This document shows positions 42,011 through 49,759 of a stretch of 64,000 nt of DNA, piece after piece. The notes beneath the pieces were generated by a model. That model searched no databases and had not been told where the DNA came from. It saw only the letters and a list, made by a program, of their open reading frames with translations. The translations under genes were made by a program, and so were the position numbers. The DNA comes from VRUE01 sp963816785 (GTDB lineage Bacteria; Actinomycetota; Thermoleophilia; Solirubrobacterales; 70-9). Numbering within the stretch: the first letter of the stretch is position 1; each line of letters starts with the position of its first letter. Location: contig CAWFLL010000004.1 in assembly GCA_963816785.1 (NCBI GenBank), positions 1 through 64,000 on the forward strand. Direction: 5' to 3'.

Positions 42011-42055
42011 GATTCTGCATCTGTGTCCGCTATGCGAACACAACAGCAATCTCGC
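42011..42055 (+). repeat. palindromic intergenic repeat, family A, copy 4
   Basis: Lies 3' of gatB, between it and the IS. Reads GATTCTGCATCTGTGTCCGC, TATGCGAACACAAC, AGCAATCTC. Closest to copy 3 (same GTCCGCTAT centre and AGCAATCTC/TGCAATCTC end). Can form a hairpin with arms TGTGTCCG/CGAACACA (one mismatch). Confidence 0.65.
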
Positions 42056-42075
42056 GCCCCCGCCGCTGACCCGGT

Positions 42076-43512
42076 TCAGGCTTCGATCTGTTCCATGATC
42101 AGGCGGTTGACATCGCCCCCGTCGGCGCGGCCCTTCGTCTCCCTCATCACGGCGCCGACGATCGCGCCGATCGCCTTCTGGTTGCCGCTGCGGACCTGCT
42201 CGACGGCGTCGGGGTTGGCCTCGATCGCCGCGGCGACGACCGACTCCAGCTCACCCGACTCGGTCTGGTCCAGGCCCTCGCGCTCGACGATCTGCGCCGG
42301 GTCCCCACCCTCGGCGACCAGGGTCGTGAGCACCGTCTTGGCGCTGCCGTGGGAGATCTTCTTCTCCTGCACCATCGCGACCAGGGCGGCGAGGGCGCGC
42401 GGCTCGACCTTGGAGCCGGCCGCGCCCCCGTCGCCGGCCTGGCGCAGGGCCGCGGCCAGCTCGCCCGTCACCCAGTTGGCGATCACGCGCGGCTCGATCC
42501 CATCGGCCTCCTCGGCGGCCCGCTCGAAGTACGCGGCGGTCTCGGGGTCGCCGGCGAGCAGCGCCGCGGTGTCGGCGGCGACGCCCATCTCCTCGCGGTA
42601 GCGCTCGGTCCGCGCCTCCGGCAGCTCGGGCAACGACTCGCGGGCCTCGCGCAGCATCTCCTCGGTCGGCGCCAGCGGCACCAGGTCCGGCTCAGGGAAG
42701 TAGCGGTAGTCGTGCGCCTCCTCCTTCGAGCGCAGCGGGGTCAGGGTCCCGCCGGCGGGGTCGAAGTGAAGCGTCTCCTGGACGACCGTCCCCCCGGCCT
42801 CGATCAGCTCGCGCTGCCGGGCGAGCTCGGCCTCGACGCCGCGCTCGAGGAAGCGGAAGCTGTTCATGTTCTTCAGCTCGGTCTTCGTCCCCAGCTCCTC
42901 GCTCCCGGCCGGGCGCACCGAGACGTTGGCGTCGACCCGCAGGCTCCCCTCCTCCATGTTGACGTCGGAGACGTCGAGCTGGCGGACCGTGGTGCGGAGC
43001 AGCCGCGCCCACTCCGCCGCCTCGGCGGCCCCGCGCAGATCGGGTTCGGTGACGATCTCGACGAGGGGCGTCCCGCCGCGGTTGAAGTCGACGAGCGAGG
43101 CGCCCGAGCCGTGGATCCGGCCCGATCCGCCGAGATGGATCATCTTCGCCGCGTCCTCCTCGAGGTGGGCGCGGTGGATCCGGACCCCGCCGAGGCGCCC
43201 GGCGCCGGCGAGTGGAATGTCGTACTGGCTGATCTGGTAGGCCTTCGGGTTGTCGGGATAGAAGTAGTTCTTGCGGTGGAAGATCGAGCGCGGCGCCACC
43301 TCGCACTCCAGCGCCGCGGCGATCCTGAGCGCGTACCGGATCGCCTCCTCGTTGGGGACCGGCAGGACGCCCGGGTGGGCGAGGCAGACCGGGCAGGTGT
43401 GGATGTTCGGGTCGTCGCCGAAGGACAGCTCGCAGCTGCAGAACATCTTCGTCCTGGTCGAGAGTTGGACGTGGATCTCCAGCCCGATCACCGCCTCGAG
43501 CTCAGCCACCAT
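42076..43512 (-). CDS. gatB: Asp/Glu-tRNA amidotransferase subunit B
   Basis: 478 aa. Kinase-like cradle domain that binds the charged tRNA and activates the carboxyl group: VIGLEIHVQLSTRTKMFCSC, HTCPVCLAHPGVLPVPN, KNYFYPDNPKAYQISQYDIP, DFNRGGTPLVEIVTEPDL, SLRVDANVSVRP. The C-terminal tail domain (about 400-478, GAIVGAVMRETKGRADG and VNRLIMEQI) is complete. Its start overlaps gatA by 11 nt; the order is gatC-gatA-gatB on the minus strand. The first zinc-site cysteines are present. Confidence 0.95.
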   Translation of the reverse strand: MVAELEAVIGLEIHVQLSTRTKMFCSCELSFGDDPNIHTCPVCLAHPGVLPVPNEEAIRYALRIAAALECEVAPRSIFHRKNYFYPDNPKAYQISQYDIPLAGAGRLGGVRIHRAHLEEDAAKMIHLGGSGRIHGSGASLVDFNRGGTPLVEIVTEPDLRGAAEAAEWARLLRTTVRQLDVSDVNMEEGSLRVDANVSVRPAGSEELGTKTELKNMNSFRFLERGVEAELARQRELIEAGGTVVQETLHFDPAGGTLTPLRSKEEAHDYRYFPEPDLVPLAPTEEMLREARESLPELPEARTERYREEMGVAADTAALLAGDPETAAYFERAAEEADGIEPRVIANWVTGELAAALRQAGDGGAAGSKVEPRALAALVAMVQEKKISHGSAKTVLTTLVAEGGDPAQIVEREGLDQTESGELESVVAAAIEANPDAVEQVRSGNQKAIGAIVGAVMRETKGRADGGDVNRLIMEQIEA

Positions 43513-44941
43513 CGCCCTCCCCCGGCTTCGCGTCGAAGCCGATCTCCTGCTCGAGCGCGAACGCCGCCTCCAGCAGGTCCTGCTCGGCGAAGGCCGGCGC
43601 CGCGATCTGGAACCCGACCGGCAGGCGCGGGCCGCCCCCCTCGGGCTCGGCGAGCCCGGCCGGGATCGAGATCGCCGGGATCCCGGCCAGCGGCATCGGC
43701 ACCGTGAAGAAGTCGTTCATGTACATCGCCAGCGGGTCGTCGGTCTTCGCCCCCAGCTCGAACGCGACCGACGGCGAGGTCGGGGTGACGACGAAGTCGA
43801 AGTCGGCGAACACCGCCCGGTAATCCTCGGCGATCTTCGTGCGGACCTTCTGGGCGCGGCCGTAGTAGGCGTCGTAGTAGCCCGAGGAGAGGGCGTAGGT
43901 GCCGAGCATGATCCGGCGCTTGACCTCGTCGCCGAAGCCCGCGGCCCGGGTCGACTCGTACATCTCGATCAGGTCGTCGGCCTCGCGCCTGATCCCGTAG
44001 CGGACCCCGTCGTAGCGGGCGAGGTTCGCCGATGCCTCGGCCGGGGCGATCACGTAGTAGGCGGAAATCCCATGCTCGGCGTGGGGAAGCGGCGCCTCGG
44101 CGATCTCCCCCCCGAGCGCCTCGATCCTGGCCAGCGCCTCCTCGAAGACAGCGCGCACGCCAGGTTCGATCGCGTCGTGCGCGAGCTCGGCCGGGACCGC
44201 GAACCGCAGCCCCTTCAGGTCCTCCCGGCTCGGCGCCGTCACCCCGCCATCGATCCCGACCGAGGTCGAGTCGCAGCCGTCGCGCCCCTGCAGTGCCCCG
44301 AGCAGGAGCGCTGCGTCGGTGACGTCGCGGGTCAGCGGCCCGCACTGGTCGAGCGAGGAGGCGAAGGCGATCATCCCGTAGCGGGAGATCGCGCCGTAGG
44401 TCGGCTTCAGCCCGACGATCCCGCAGAGCGATGCCGGCTGGCGGATCGAGCCGCCGGTGTCGGTCCCGATCGCGCACGGCGCCAGCCCGCCGGCGACGGC
44501 GGCGGCCGACCCGCCCGAGGAGCCGCCTGGCACCCTCGACCGGTCCCAGGGGTTGAGAACCGGCCCGTAGCCGGAGTTCTCGTTCGAGGAGCCCATCGCG
44601 AACTCGTCCATGTTGGTCTTGCCGAGCAGCCCCGCCCCCGCCTCCTGCAGGCGGCGCACGGCGGTCGCCGTGTAGGGCGGCCGGTAGCCCTCGAGGATCC
44701 GCGAAGCCGCGGTGGTCGGCACCCCCTCGGTGCAGAAGATGTCCTTGACCGCGACCGGGATCCCCGCCAGCGGCCCCTCGCCCGGGTCCCCCGCGTCTTC
44801 GGCCCGCCACAGGTAGGCGTTCAACTCGTCGCCGGCTGCGGCCTCGCGCCAGGCATCGACGTACTCGTCGGCCGCGATCTCGTCGGCCGCGATCCCCTTC
44901 GCCGCGGCAGCGACGCTCAGCTCGAGCAGCTCTCCCATCAT
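43502..44941 (-). CDS. gatA: Asp/Glu-tRNA amidotransferase subunit A
   Basis: Amidase-signature enzyme of 479 aa that frees ammonia from glutamine. Ser-cisSer-Lys triad: Lys in IPVAVKDIFCTEGV, serines in the signature PGGSSGGSAAAVAGGLAPCA; also GKTNMDEFAMGSSNENSGYG, which is typical of GatA. Forms the heterotrimer with GatB and GatC that turns Glu-tRNA-Gln into Gln-tRNA-Gln (and Asp-tRNA-Asn). The start overlaps gatC by 4 nt. Confidence 0.95.
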   Translation of the reverse strand: MMGELLELSVAAAAKGIAADEIAADEYVDAWREAAAGDELNAYLWRAEDAGDPGEGPLAGIPVAVKDIFCTEGVPTTAASRILEGYRPPYTATAVRRLQEAGAGLLGKTNMDEFAMGSSNENSGYGPVLNPWDRSRVPGGSSGGSAAAVAGGLAPCAIGTDTGGSIRQPASLCGIVGLKPTYGAISRYGMIAFASSLDQCGPLTRDVTDAALLLGALQGRDGCDSTSVGIDGGVTAPSREDLKGLRFAVPAELAHDAIEPGVRAVFEEALARIEALGGEIAEAPLPHAEHGISAYYVIAPAEASANLARYDGVRYGIRREADDLIEMYESTRAAGFGDEVKRRIMLGTYALSSGYYDAYYGRAQKVRTKIAEDYRAVFADFDFVVTPTSPSVAFELGAKTDDPLAMYMNDFFTVPMPLAGIPAISIPAGLAEPEGGGPRLPVGFQIAAPAFAEQDLLEAAFALEQEIGFDAKPGEGDGG

Positions 44942-45225
44942 TCCGCCAGCGGCGATGGGACCCGGAAGGCGCCGCCGTCCGGGTCCGGCGCCTGAGCGAG
45001 GACGACGTCCCGGGGCCAGCTCGGCCGCGGCTCGTCCGGCCTGAGCACGTTCTCGAGCTCGACCACGTGCGAGGTGGGCTCGACGTCGTCCAGATCGAGC
45101 TCGCTGATCCGGTCGACGTGCTCGAGGATCCCGGACAGCTCGCCGGCCATCCGCTCGACCTCATCGTCGGATAGCCGCAGACGGGCCAGCTTGGCGACGT
45201 GGAGGACCTGGTCGCGCTCGATCAC
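44938..45225 (-). CDS. gatC: Asp/Glu-tRNA amidotransferase subunit C
   Basis: 95-aa assembly subunit. Typical beginning VLHVAKLARLRLSDDEVERM, LSGILEHVDRISELDLDDVE, VLRPDEPRPSWPRDVVLAQA and the C-terminal AFRVPSPL. Stop and gatA start overlap (ATGA). First gene of the gatCAB unit. Confidence 0.93.
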   Translation of the reverse strand: MIERDQVLHVAKLARLRLSDDEVERMAGELSGILEHVDRISELDLDDVEPTSHVVELENVLRPDEPRPSWPRDVVLAQAPDPDGGAFRVPSPLAE

Positions 45226-45267
45226 GGGCGTGATTCTAGGGTCGCGGGCGTTACCGTGATGACCCGC

Positions 45268-45660
45268 TCAGGGTGCGGTGACGATCCGCGATTTCGCCCC
45301 TTCGCAGATGACCGGCCGGCCGGGGATTTTGTACTCGAGGACTTCGGCGTAGACGCGCTCGCCGCGCAGTCTTGCCGCGGTCCTAAACCCCCACCTCCCT
45401 TCGGTGGGCTTGTCGAAGTTCACTTTCTTGTCTTTGCCCGGCAGCACCTGAATCAGGCGGATCATTCCCTGGTCGCAGAATTCCGACGGGGCGTCGGGCG
45501 AGCTGATCGTCCCCTTGACCTTGTGTTCGGCCCGGTCGACGTAGATCGTCAGGGTGACCGTGTAGTCGTGCGTGGTCTCACCCGAGACCGCCGGAACCGC
45601 CGTGGCCAAGAGCGCAGCAGCCACCAGTACGCTCGCTACCAGCAGACCGACTCGCCTCAT
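45268..45660 (-). CDS. secreted protein of unknown function
   Basis: About 130 aa with a clear signal peptide (MRRVGLLVASVLVAAALLAT, cleavage near VSG-ET). The mature part is mostly beta (DYTVTLTIYVDRAEHKVKGT) with two cysteines (FCDQGM, VICEGA) that could pair, in a layout seen in small immunoglobulin-like surface proteins. No family recognised. The ATG at 45660 starts the signal peptide; the extra six upstream codons are unlikely. Divergent from the membrane-protein gene at 45735. Confidence 0.65.
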   Translation of the reverse strand: MRRVGLLVASVLVAAALLATAVPAVSGETTHDYTVTLTIYVDRAEHKVKGTISSPDAPSEFCDQGMIRLIQVLPGKDKKVNFDKPTEGRWGFRTAARLRGERVYAEVLEYKIPGRPVICEGAKSRIVTAP

Positions 45661-45734
45661 CGGCCCCCACCGTACCATCGGCCCACCGGGCGACCCTCCA
45701 CATTGGCTGTCCAGCCAGTTAGAGTCTCGCCACC

Positions 45735-46178
45735 ATGCGGGGAGCGAGAGCGGAGCGATTCGTCGTCCTCAACCTGAGGCTGCTCGCCGTCAGCTTTGCG
45801 GTCGTCGGAATCCTCTTCATCGCCGCCCCCGACGGCGTCCTCGATGTGATCTCCGACCTCGGCGACTCAATCGGCGACTTCACCCGCGCGCCGGAGACGA
45901 CCGAGCAGCTCTGGCTCTCCCTCGGCTTCGCCTACATGGTCGTGATCACCGCGCTCTGCGTCGTCGCCCAGGCCGACGTCGTCCGCTACCGGCCGTTGCT
46001 TCTGGTCCTCGCGGTCGGCAAGACGGCCTCATCGCTCAGCTCGCTCGGCTTCTTCCTCTTCGACGAAGACGTCTTCGCCTACCTGCTCAACTTCCTCGTC
46101 GACGGCTTCCTGGCGCTCGCGGCGCTCTGGCTCTGGTCCCTCGCGGGCCGGGTCGACCGCTCTCCCGCGCCCGGCTGA
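45735..46178 (+). CDS. four-helix membrane protein of unknown function
   Basis: 147 aa with about four hydrophobic helices (LRLLAVSFAVVGILFIAAP, LWLSLGFAYMVVITALCVV, RPLLLVLAVGKTASSLSSL, LLNFLVDGFLALAALWLW). It resembles small DoxX-like or uncharacterised membrane proteins but no motif decides. It lies 15 nt before the GMC oxidoreductase gene on the same strand and is probably cotranscribed, so it may support that enzyme at the membrane. Confidence 0.65.
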   Translation: MRGARAERFVVLNLRLLAVSFAVVGILFIAAPDGVLDVISDLGDSIGDFTRAPETTEQLWLSLGFAYMVVITALCVVAQADVVRYRPLLLVLAVGKTASSLSSLGFFLFDEDVFAYLLNFLVDGFLALAALWLWSLAGRVDRSPAPG

Positions 46179-46193
46179 AGGCGCCCGCCGGGG

Positions 46194-48074
46194 TTGTCGG
46201 CCGCCGAGCAGCGCACTCTCAGCGCGATCTGCGAGGCGATGGCCCCAGCGATCGACGGCCTGCCCGCGGCCGAGGTCGACATCGACGTCTCGGGCCGGGT
46301 CGGCCGGTTCCTGACCTCGCTCTCGCCGCGGATGCTGAGCCGGATCAAGCTCGGGCTGCGGGCGTTCGAGTGGCTGCCGTTCCCGTGGCGCTTCAGCCGC
46401 CTCGAGAGGGGCGCCCGCGAAGACTTCATGCGGCGGATGGAGGGCTCGCGCTTCGCCATCTACCACGAGCTGGTGCTGATGGCGAAGACATTCGGGACGC
46501 TCGGCTACGCCGTCGATCCCGTGGTCGAGGACCAGCTCGGGATCGAGACGAGCTGCCGGCTCGCCGACGGCTCGCTGCCTGAGCCCGCGGGACCGCTCGG
46601 CGACCTCACACCCCCGGGCGAGGGGGAGGAATGCGACGTCGTCATCGTCGGCTCCGGCGCCGGTGGCGCCGCCGCCGCGGTGACCCTGGCCGAGGCGGGG
46701 TTGGACGTGATCGTGCTCGAGGCGGGCGCCCACTACAACCGCGACAGCTACCCGAGCGACCAGCTCGAGGCGATCAGCGCGATCTACCGCGACGCCGGCC
46801 TCACCGTCGCCGAGGGACGCCCCTCGATCCCGGTGCCGGTCGCGAGGACCGTTGGCGGGACCACGGTGATCAACTCCGGCACATGCTTCCGGGCGCCGGA
46901 GCGGGTGCTCCAGCATTGGCTCGACGACCACGGAGTCGATTGGGCGGGCGACCTCGATCCCGACTTCGCCGAGGCCGAGGAGTTTCTCAGGGTGCGCCCG
47001 CTCGACCCGGCGCGGATGGGCCGCAACGGCCAGCTCGCGATGGAGGGAGCCGAAGCGATCGGCGCGAGCGGCGGCCCGATCTCGCGCAACGCCGGCAGCT
47101 GCGTGCAGTGCAGCTCCTGTCCCTACGGCTGCAGGATCGACGCCAAGCGGGGCATGCACGTCAGCTACCTGCCGCGGGCGGTCGCCGTCGGGGCGCGGCT
47201 CCGCGCCGGTGTCGACGCGCGCCAGATCCTCGTCGAGGACGGGCGAGCCGCCGGGGTTCGCTGCATCGCCCGCGCGGTCGAAAACGGGCGCCCCCACCCC
47301 TACACGGTCCGTGCCCGCCACGCGACGATCATCGCCGGCGGCGCCCTGGGGACGCCGGAGCTGCTGAAGCGCTCGCGGCTCGGCGGGGAACAGGTCGGGC
47401 GCAACCTCCACCTCCACCCCGCGTGCTGGGTCGGCGCCCGCTACGAGGAGGAGGTGCGCGGCTGGGAGGGCGTGATGCAGAGCTACTACGTCGACGAGTG
47501 GGAGTCGGAGCGTGTCCTGCTGGAGGCCACCTTCACCCCGCTCCCGTTCGGCGGCCCCTGGCTCCCCGGGATCGGGCGCGAGCACCAGGAGTCGATTCTC
47601 GGGTATGACCGCATCGGGTCAATCGGGGTTCACCTGACCGACCATTCGGCGGGACGCGTCGGGCTCGCCCGGGACGGGTCGCTGCGGATGACGTACCGCC
47701 TCACCGATGAGGACGCCGACCGCATCGCCTTCGGAATCGCCCGCGCGGCGGAGGTCCACTTCGCCGCCGGAGCATCCGAGGTCTATCCGAACATCGGCCG
47801 GGTCCCGGTCCTGCGCCCCGGCGACCTGTCCGAGTTCGAGGCGAACACCTTCAGGCCCTCCGAGCTGCGCCTCGAGGCATTCCATCCGATGGGGACCGCG
47901 CGGATGTCGGCCGACTCCGGCGCCGGCGCCTGTGCTCCGGACGGCTCGGTGAACGGGGTCTCCCGGCTCTACGTCGCCGACGCCTCGCTGTTTCCGAGCG
48001 CGGTCGGGGTCAACCCGATGATGACGATCATCGCGCTGGCGAAGAGAGTCGCCAGCGGAATCGTGCCCGCGTAG
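46194..48074 (+). CDS. GMC-family FAD oxidoreductase (long-chain alcohol oxidase-like)
   Basis: 626 aa. An N-terminal helical region of about 145 residues (LSAICEAMAPAIDGLPAAEV, IYHELVLMAKTFGTLGYAVD), as in the gluconate-dehydrogenase subunit 3/fatty-alcohol oxidase group, precedes the FAD domain with VVIVGSGAGGAAAAVTLAEA (GSGAGG at 153-158) and VLEAGAHY. Other GMC blocks: ARTVGGTTVINSGTC, ATIIAGGALGTPELL, FHPMGTARMSADSGAG and LYVADASLFPSAVGVNPM (Asn/His region). A cysteine cluster CVQCSSCPYGC lies in the middle. The substrate is probably a lipophilic alcohol or sterol. The start is TTG. No signal peptide. Confidence 0.83.
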   Translation: MSAAEQRTLSAICEAMAPAIDGLPAAEVDIDVSGRVGRFLTSLSPRMLSRIKLGLRAFEWLPFPWRFSRLERGAREDFMRRMEGSRFAIYHELVLMAKTFGTLGYAVDPVVEDQLGIETSCRLADGSLPEPAGPLGDLTPPGEGEECDVVIVGSGAGGAAAAVTLAEAGLDVIVLEAGAHYNRDSYPSDQLEAISAIYRDAGLTVAEGRPSIPVPVARTVGGTTVINSGTCFRAPERVLQHWLDDHGVDWAGDLDPDFAEAEEFLRVRPLDPARMGRNGQLAMEGAEAIGASGGPISRNAGSCVQCSSCPYGCRIDAKRGMHVSYLPRAVAVGARLRAGVDARQILVEDGRAAGVRCIARAVENGRPHPYTVRARHATIIAGGALGTPELLKRSRLGGEQVGRNLHLHPACWVGARYEEEVRGWEGVMQSYYVDEWESERVLLEATFTPLPFGGPWLPGIGREHQESILGYDRIGSIGVHLTDHSAGRVGLARDGSLRMTYRLTDEDADRIAFGIARAAEVHFAAGASEVYPNIGRVPVLRPGDLSEFEANTFRPSELRLEAFHPMGTARMSADSGAGACAPDGSVNGVSRLYVADASLFPSAVGVNPMMTIIALAKRVASGIVPA

Positions 48075-48130
48075 GACTTTGTCCTCAGTCGGCTGACTGC
48101 GGGTGACGCACGATGAGTGCGCTGCCCTTG

Positions 48131-48865
48131 TCAGCCTCCCTGCGTCCTTGTCCTACTTTGGCACGACTCCGCTGGTTGGGTTATTGGCCAGCGGGAGGTG
48201 GCGGGCGGGTGGTTGGGTGGCGCAGCGGGGGTGGCTATTGGGCCGGCGGGGCCGGGAGGCGGCTGCTGGGCCGGCGGGGCCTGTTGAGGCGGTTGCTGCG
48301 CGGGCGGCTGCCCTGCCGGTGGAGGCGGTGGCGGTGGCGGGGCGCCGCCGGGCCCGCCGCCGGGGGGAGCGCCGCCGCCCCCGCCGGAGAGGCGGTCGGC
48401 CGCGTCGCCGAACGTGGTGCCTTCCTCGCGCATCGCGCTGTAGCCGCCGTAGGCGATCCCCGCGGCCGCGATCAGACCAAGGAAGATCCCGAGCTTCAGG
48501 GTGGTGTCGACCGAGACGCCGCCGAACGAATCGCCGCCCGGCGGGTTGATGATCCGGTAGAGGATCAGGAGGACCGCGAGACCGCCGAGCACGGCCACCA
48601 GGGTGTTGAGCGAGAACGGTGGCTCGATGTCGGCGTCGGTGAGCCGTATCACCGCGACGCCGATCGCGACCACTATCGCCGCCATCAGGAAGATCGGGAT
48701 CAGGTCGAGCGCGTCCCAGGCGCTGCCACCGCCGGCGACCTCGCCAGAGAAGCCGCTGACGCCCGAGACCTTGACGCCGAACCAGTCGAAGAACATGAAT
48801 ATGAAAAGGAGGACCGCGGAGACCGCGGAGATCTTCTCCCCCGTGCTCAGCCTGTCAGCTTCCAT
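48131..48865 (-). CDS. membrane protein with Pro/Gln-rich tail
   Basis: 244 aa. Four predicted helices in the first 145 residues (SAVSAVLLFIFMFFDWFGV, IPIFLMAAIVVAIGVAVI, LNTLVAVLGGLAVLLILY, LGIFLGLIAAAGIAYGGY). The remaining 100 residues are low-complexity Gly/Pro/Gln with a run of eight prolines, probably extended and cytoplasmic or in the wall. No family recognised; similar proteins are common hypothetical proteins in actinobacteria. Converges with the GMC gene; a small CAGTC/GACTG hairpin lies in the 56-nt gap. Confidence 0.7.
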   Translation of the reverse strand: MEADRLSTGEKISAVSAVLLFIFMFFDWFGVKVSGVSGFSGEVAGGGSAWDALDLIPIFLMAAIVVAIGVAVIRLTDADIEPPFSLNTLVAVLGGLAVLLILYRIINPPGGDSFGGVSVDTTLKLGIFLGLIAAAGIAYGGYSAMREEGTTFGDAADRLSGGGGGAPPGGGPGGAPPPPPPPPAGQPPAQQPPQQAPPAQQPPPGPAGPIATPAAPPNHPPATSRWPITQPAESCQSRTRTQGG

Positions 48866-48905
48866 CTACCAATCTCCCTCCATAGACATCGGGAACGGCC
48901 CGACC

Positions 48906-49754
48906 CTACACCCGGGATCGGGCGGCAGCCATCGTGTTGACGAGCAGCATCGCGATCGTCATCGGACCGACCCCGCCCGGCACCGGTGTGATCGCCGCCG
49001 CGACGTCGGCCACCGCCTCGAAGTCGACGTCCCCGCAGAGACCCTGATCGGTGCGATTCATGCCGACGTCGATCACCACGGCGCCGGGCTTCACCGCATC
49101 GGCGCCGAGCAGGCGGGGCACCCCCACCGCGGCGACCAGGACGTCTGCGCGGCTGCAGACGCCGGGCAGGTCGCGGGTGCGCGAGTGGCAGACGGTCACC
49201 GTCGCGTTTGCGGCCAACAGCAGCCGCGCCACCGGCACGCCGACCAGCTTGGAGCGGCCGACGACGACCGCCTCCGCCCCCTCGAGCTCGACTCCCTGGC
49301 TTCGCAGCAGCTCCATCACCCCTGCCGGCGTGCAGGGGGTCAGCCCCGGCGTCCCGTGGGCGAGCAGGCCGGCGTTCAACGGGGTCAGCCCGTCGACGTC
49401 CTTGCCGGGGTCGATCGTCGCCACGACCCGGTCGGGGTCGATGTGATCGGGGAGCGGCAACTGCACCAGGATCCCGTCGACCCCGTCGTCGAGCCCGAGC
49501 GCGGCGACCAGGTCGAGCAGGTCGGCCTCGTTCGTCTCCGCCGCCAGGTCATGGTGGACCGACCGGATCCCGACCTCCTCGCAGGCGCGGTGCTTGTTGC
49601 GGATGTAGACCTCGGAGGCGGGGTCATCCCCAACCAGCAGGGTCGCCAACGCCGGCGCCCGGCCGTGCTCCGCCGTGTAGCCCTCCACCTCGGCGGCGAC
49701 CCGCTCGCGAACCGCGGCCGCCACCGCCCTGCCGTCGATGAGGGCGGCGGCCAA
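48906..49754 (-). CDS. folD: methylene-THF dehydrogenase / methenyl-THF cyclohydrolase
   Basis: Bifunctional one-carbon enzyme of 282 aa. Signature 1 region EVYIRNKHRACEEVGI with the catalytic Lys, GILVQLPLPDHID, KDVDGLTPLNAG, the NADP-site GRSKLVGVPVARLLL, and the C-terminal PVPGGVGPMTIAMLLVNT. The start appears to be TTG at 49754, five bases after the pcrA stop, which implies read-through transcription from the helicase gene. It links serine-derived C1 units with the serA/serC and cys genes of the window. Confidence 0.92.
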   Translation of the reverse strand: MAAALIDGRAVAAAVRERVAAEVEGYTAEHGRAPALATLLVGDDPASEVYIRNKHRACEEVGIRSVHHDLAAETNEADLLDLVAALGLDDGVDGILVQLPLPDHIDPDRVVATIDPGKDVDGLTPLNAGLLAHGTPGLTPCTPAGVMELLRSQGVELEGAEAVVVGRSKLVGVPVARLLLAANATVTVCHSRTRDLPGVCSRADVLVAAVGVPRLLGADAVKPGAVVIDVGMNRTDQGLCGDVDFEAVADVAAAITPVPGGVGPMTIAMLLVNTMAAARSRV

Positions 49755-49759
49755 CCGCG

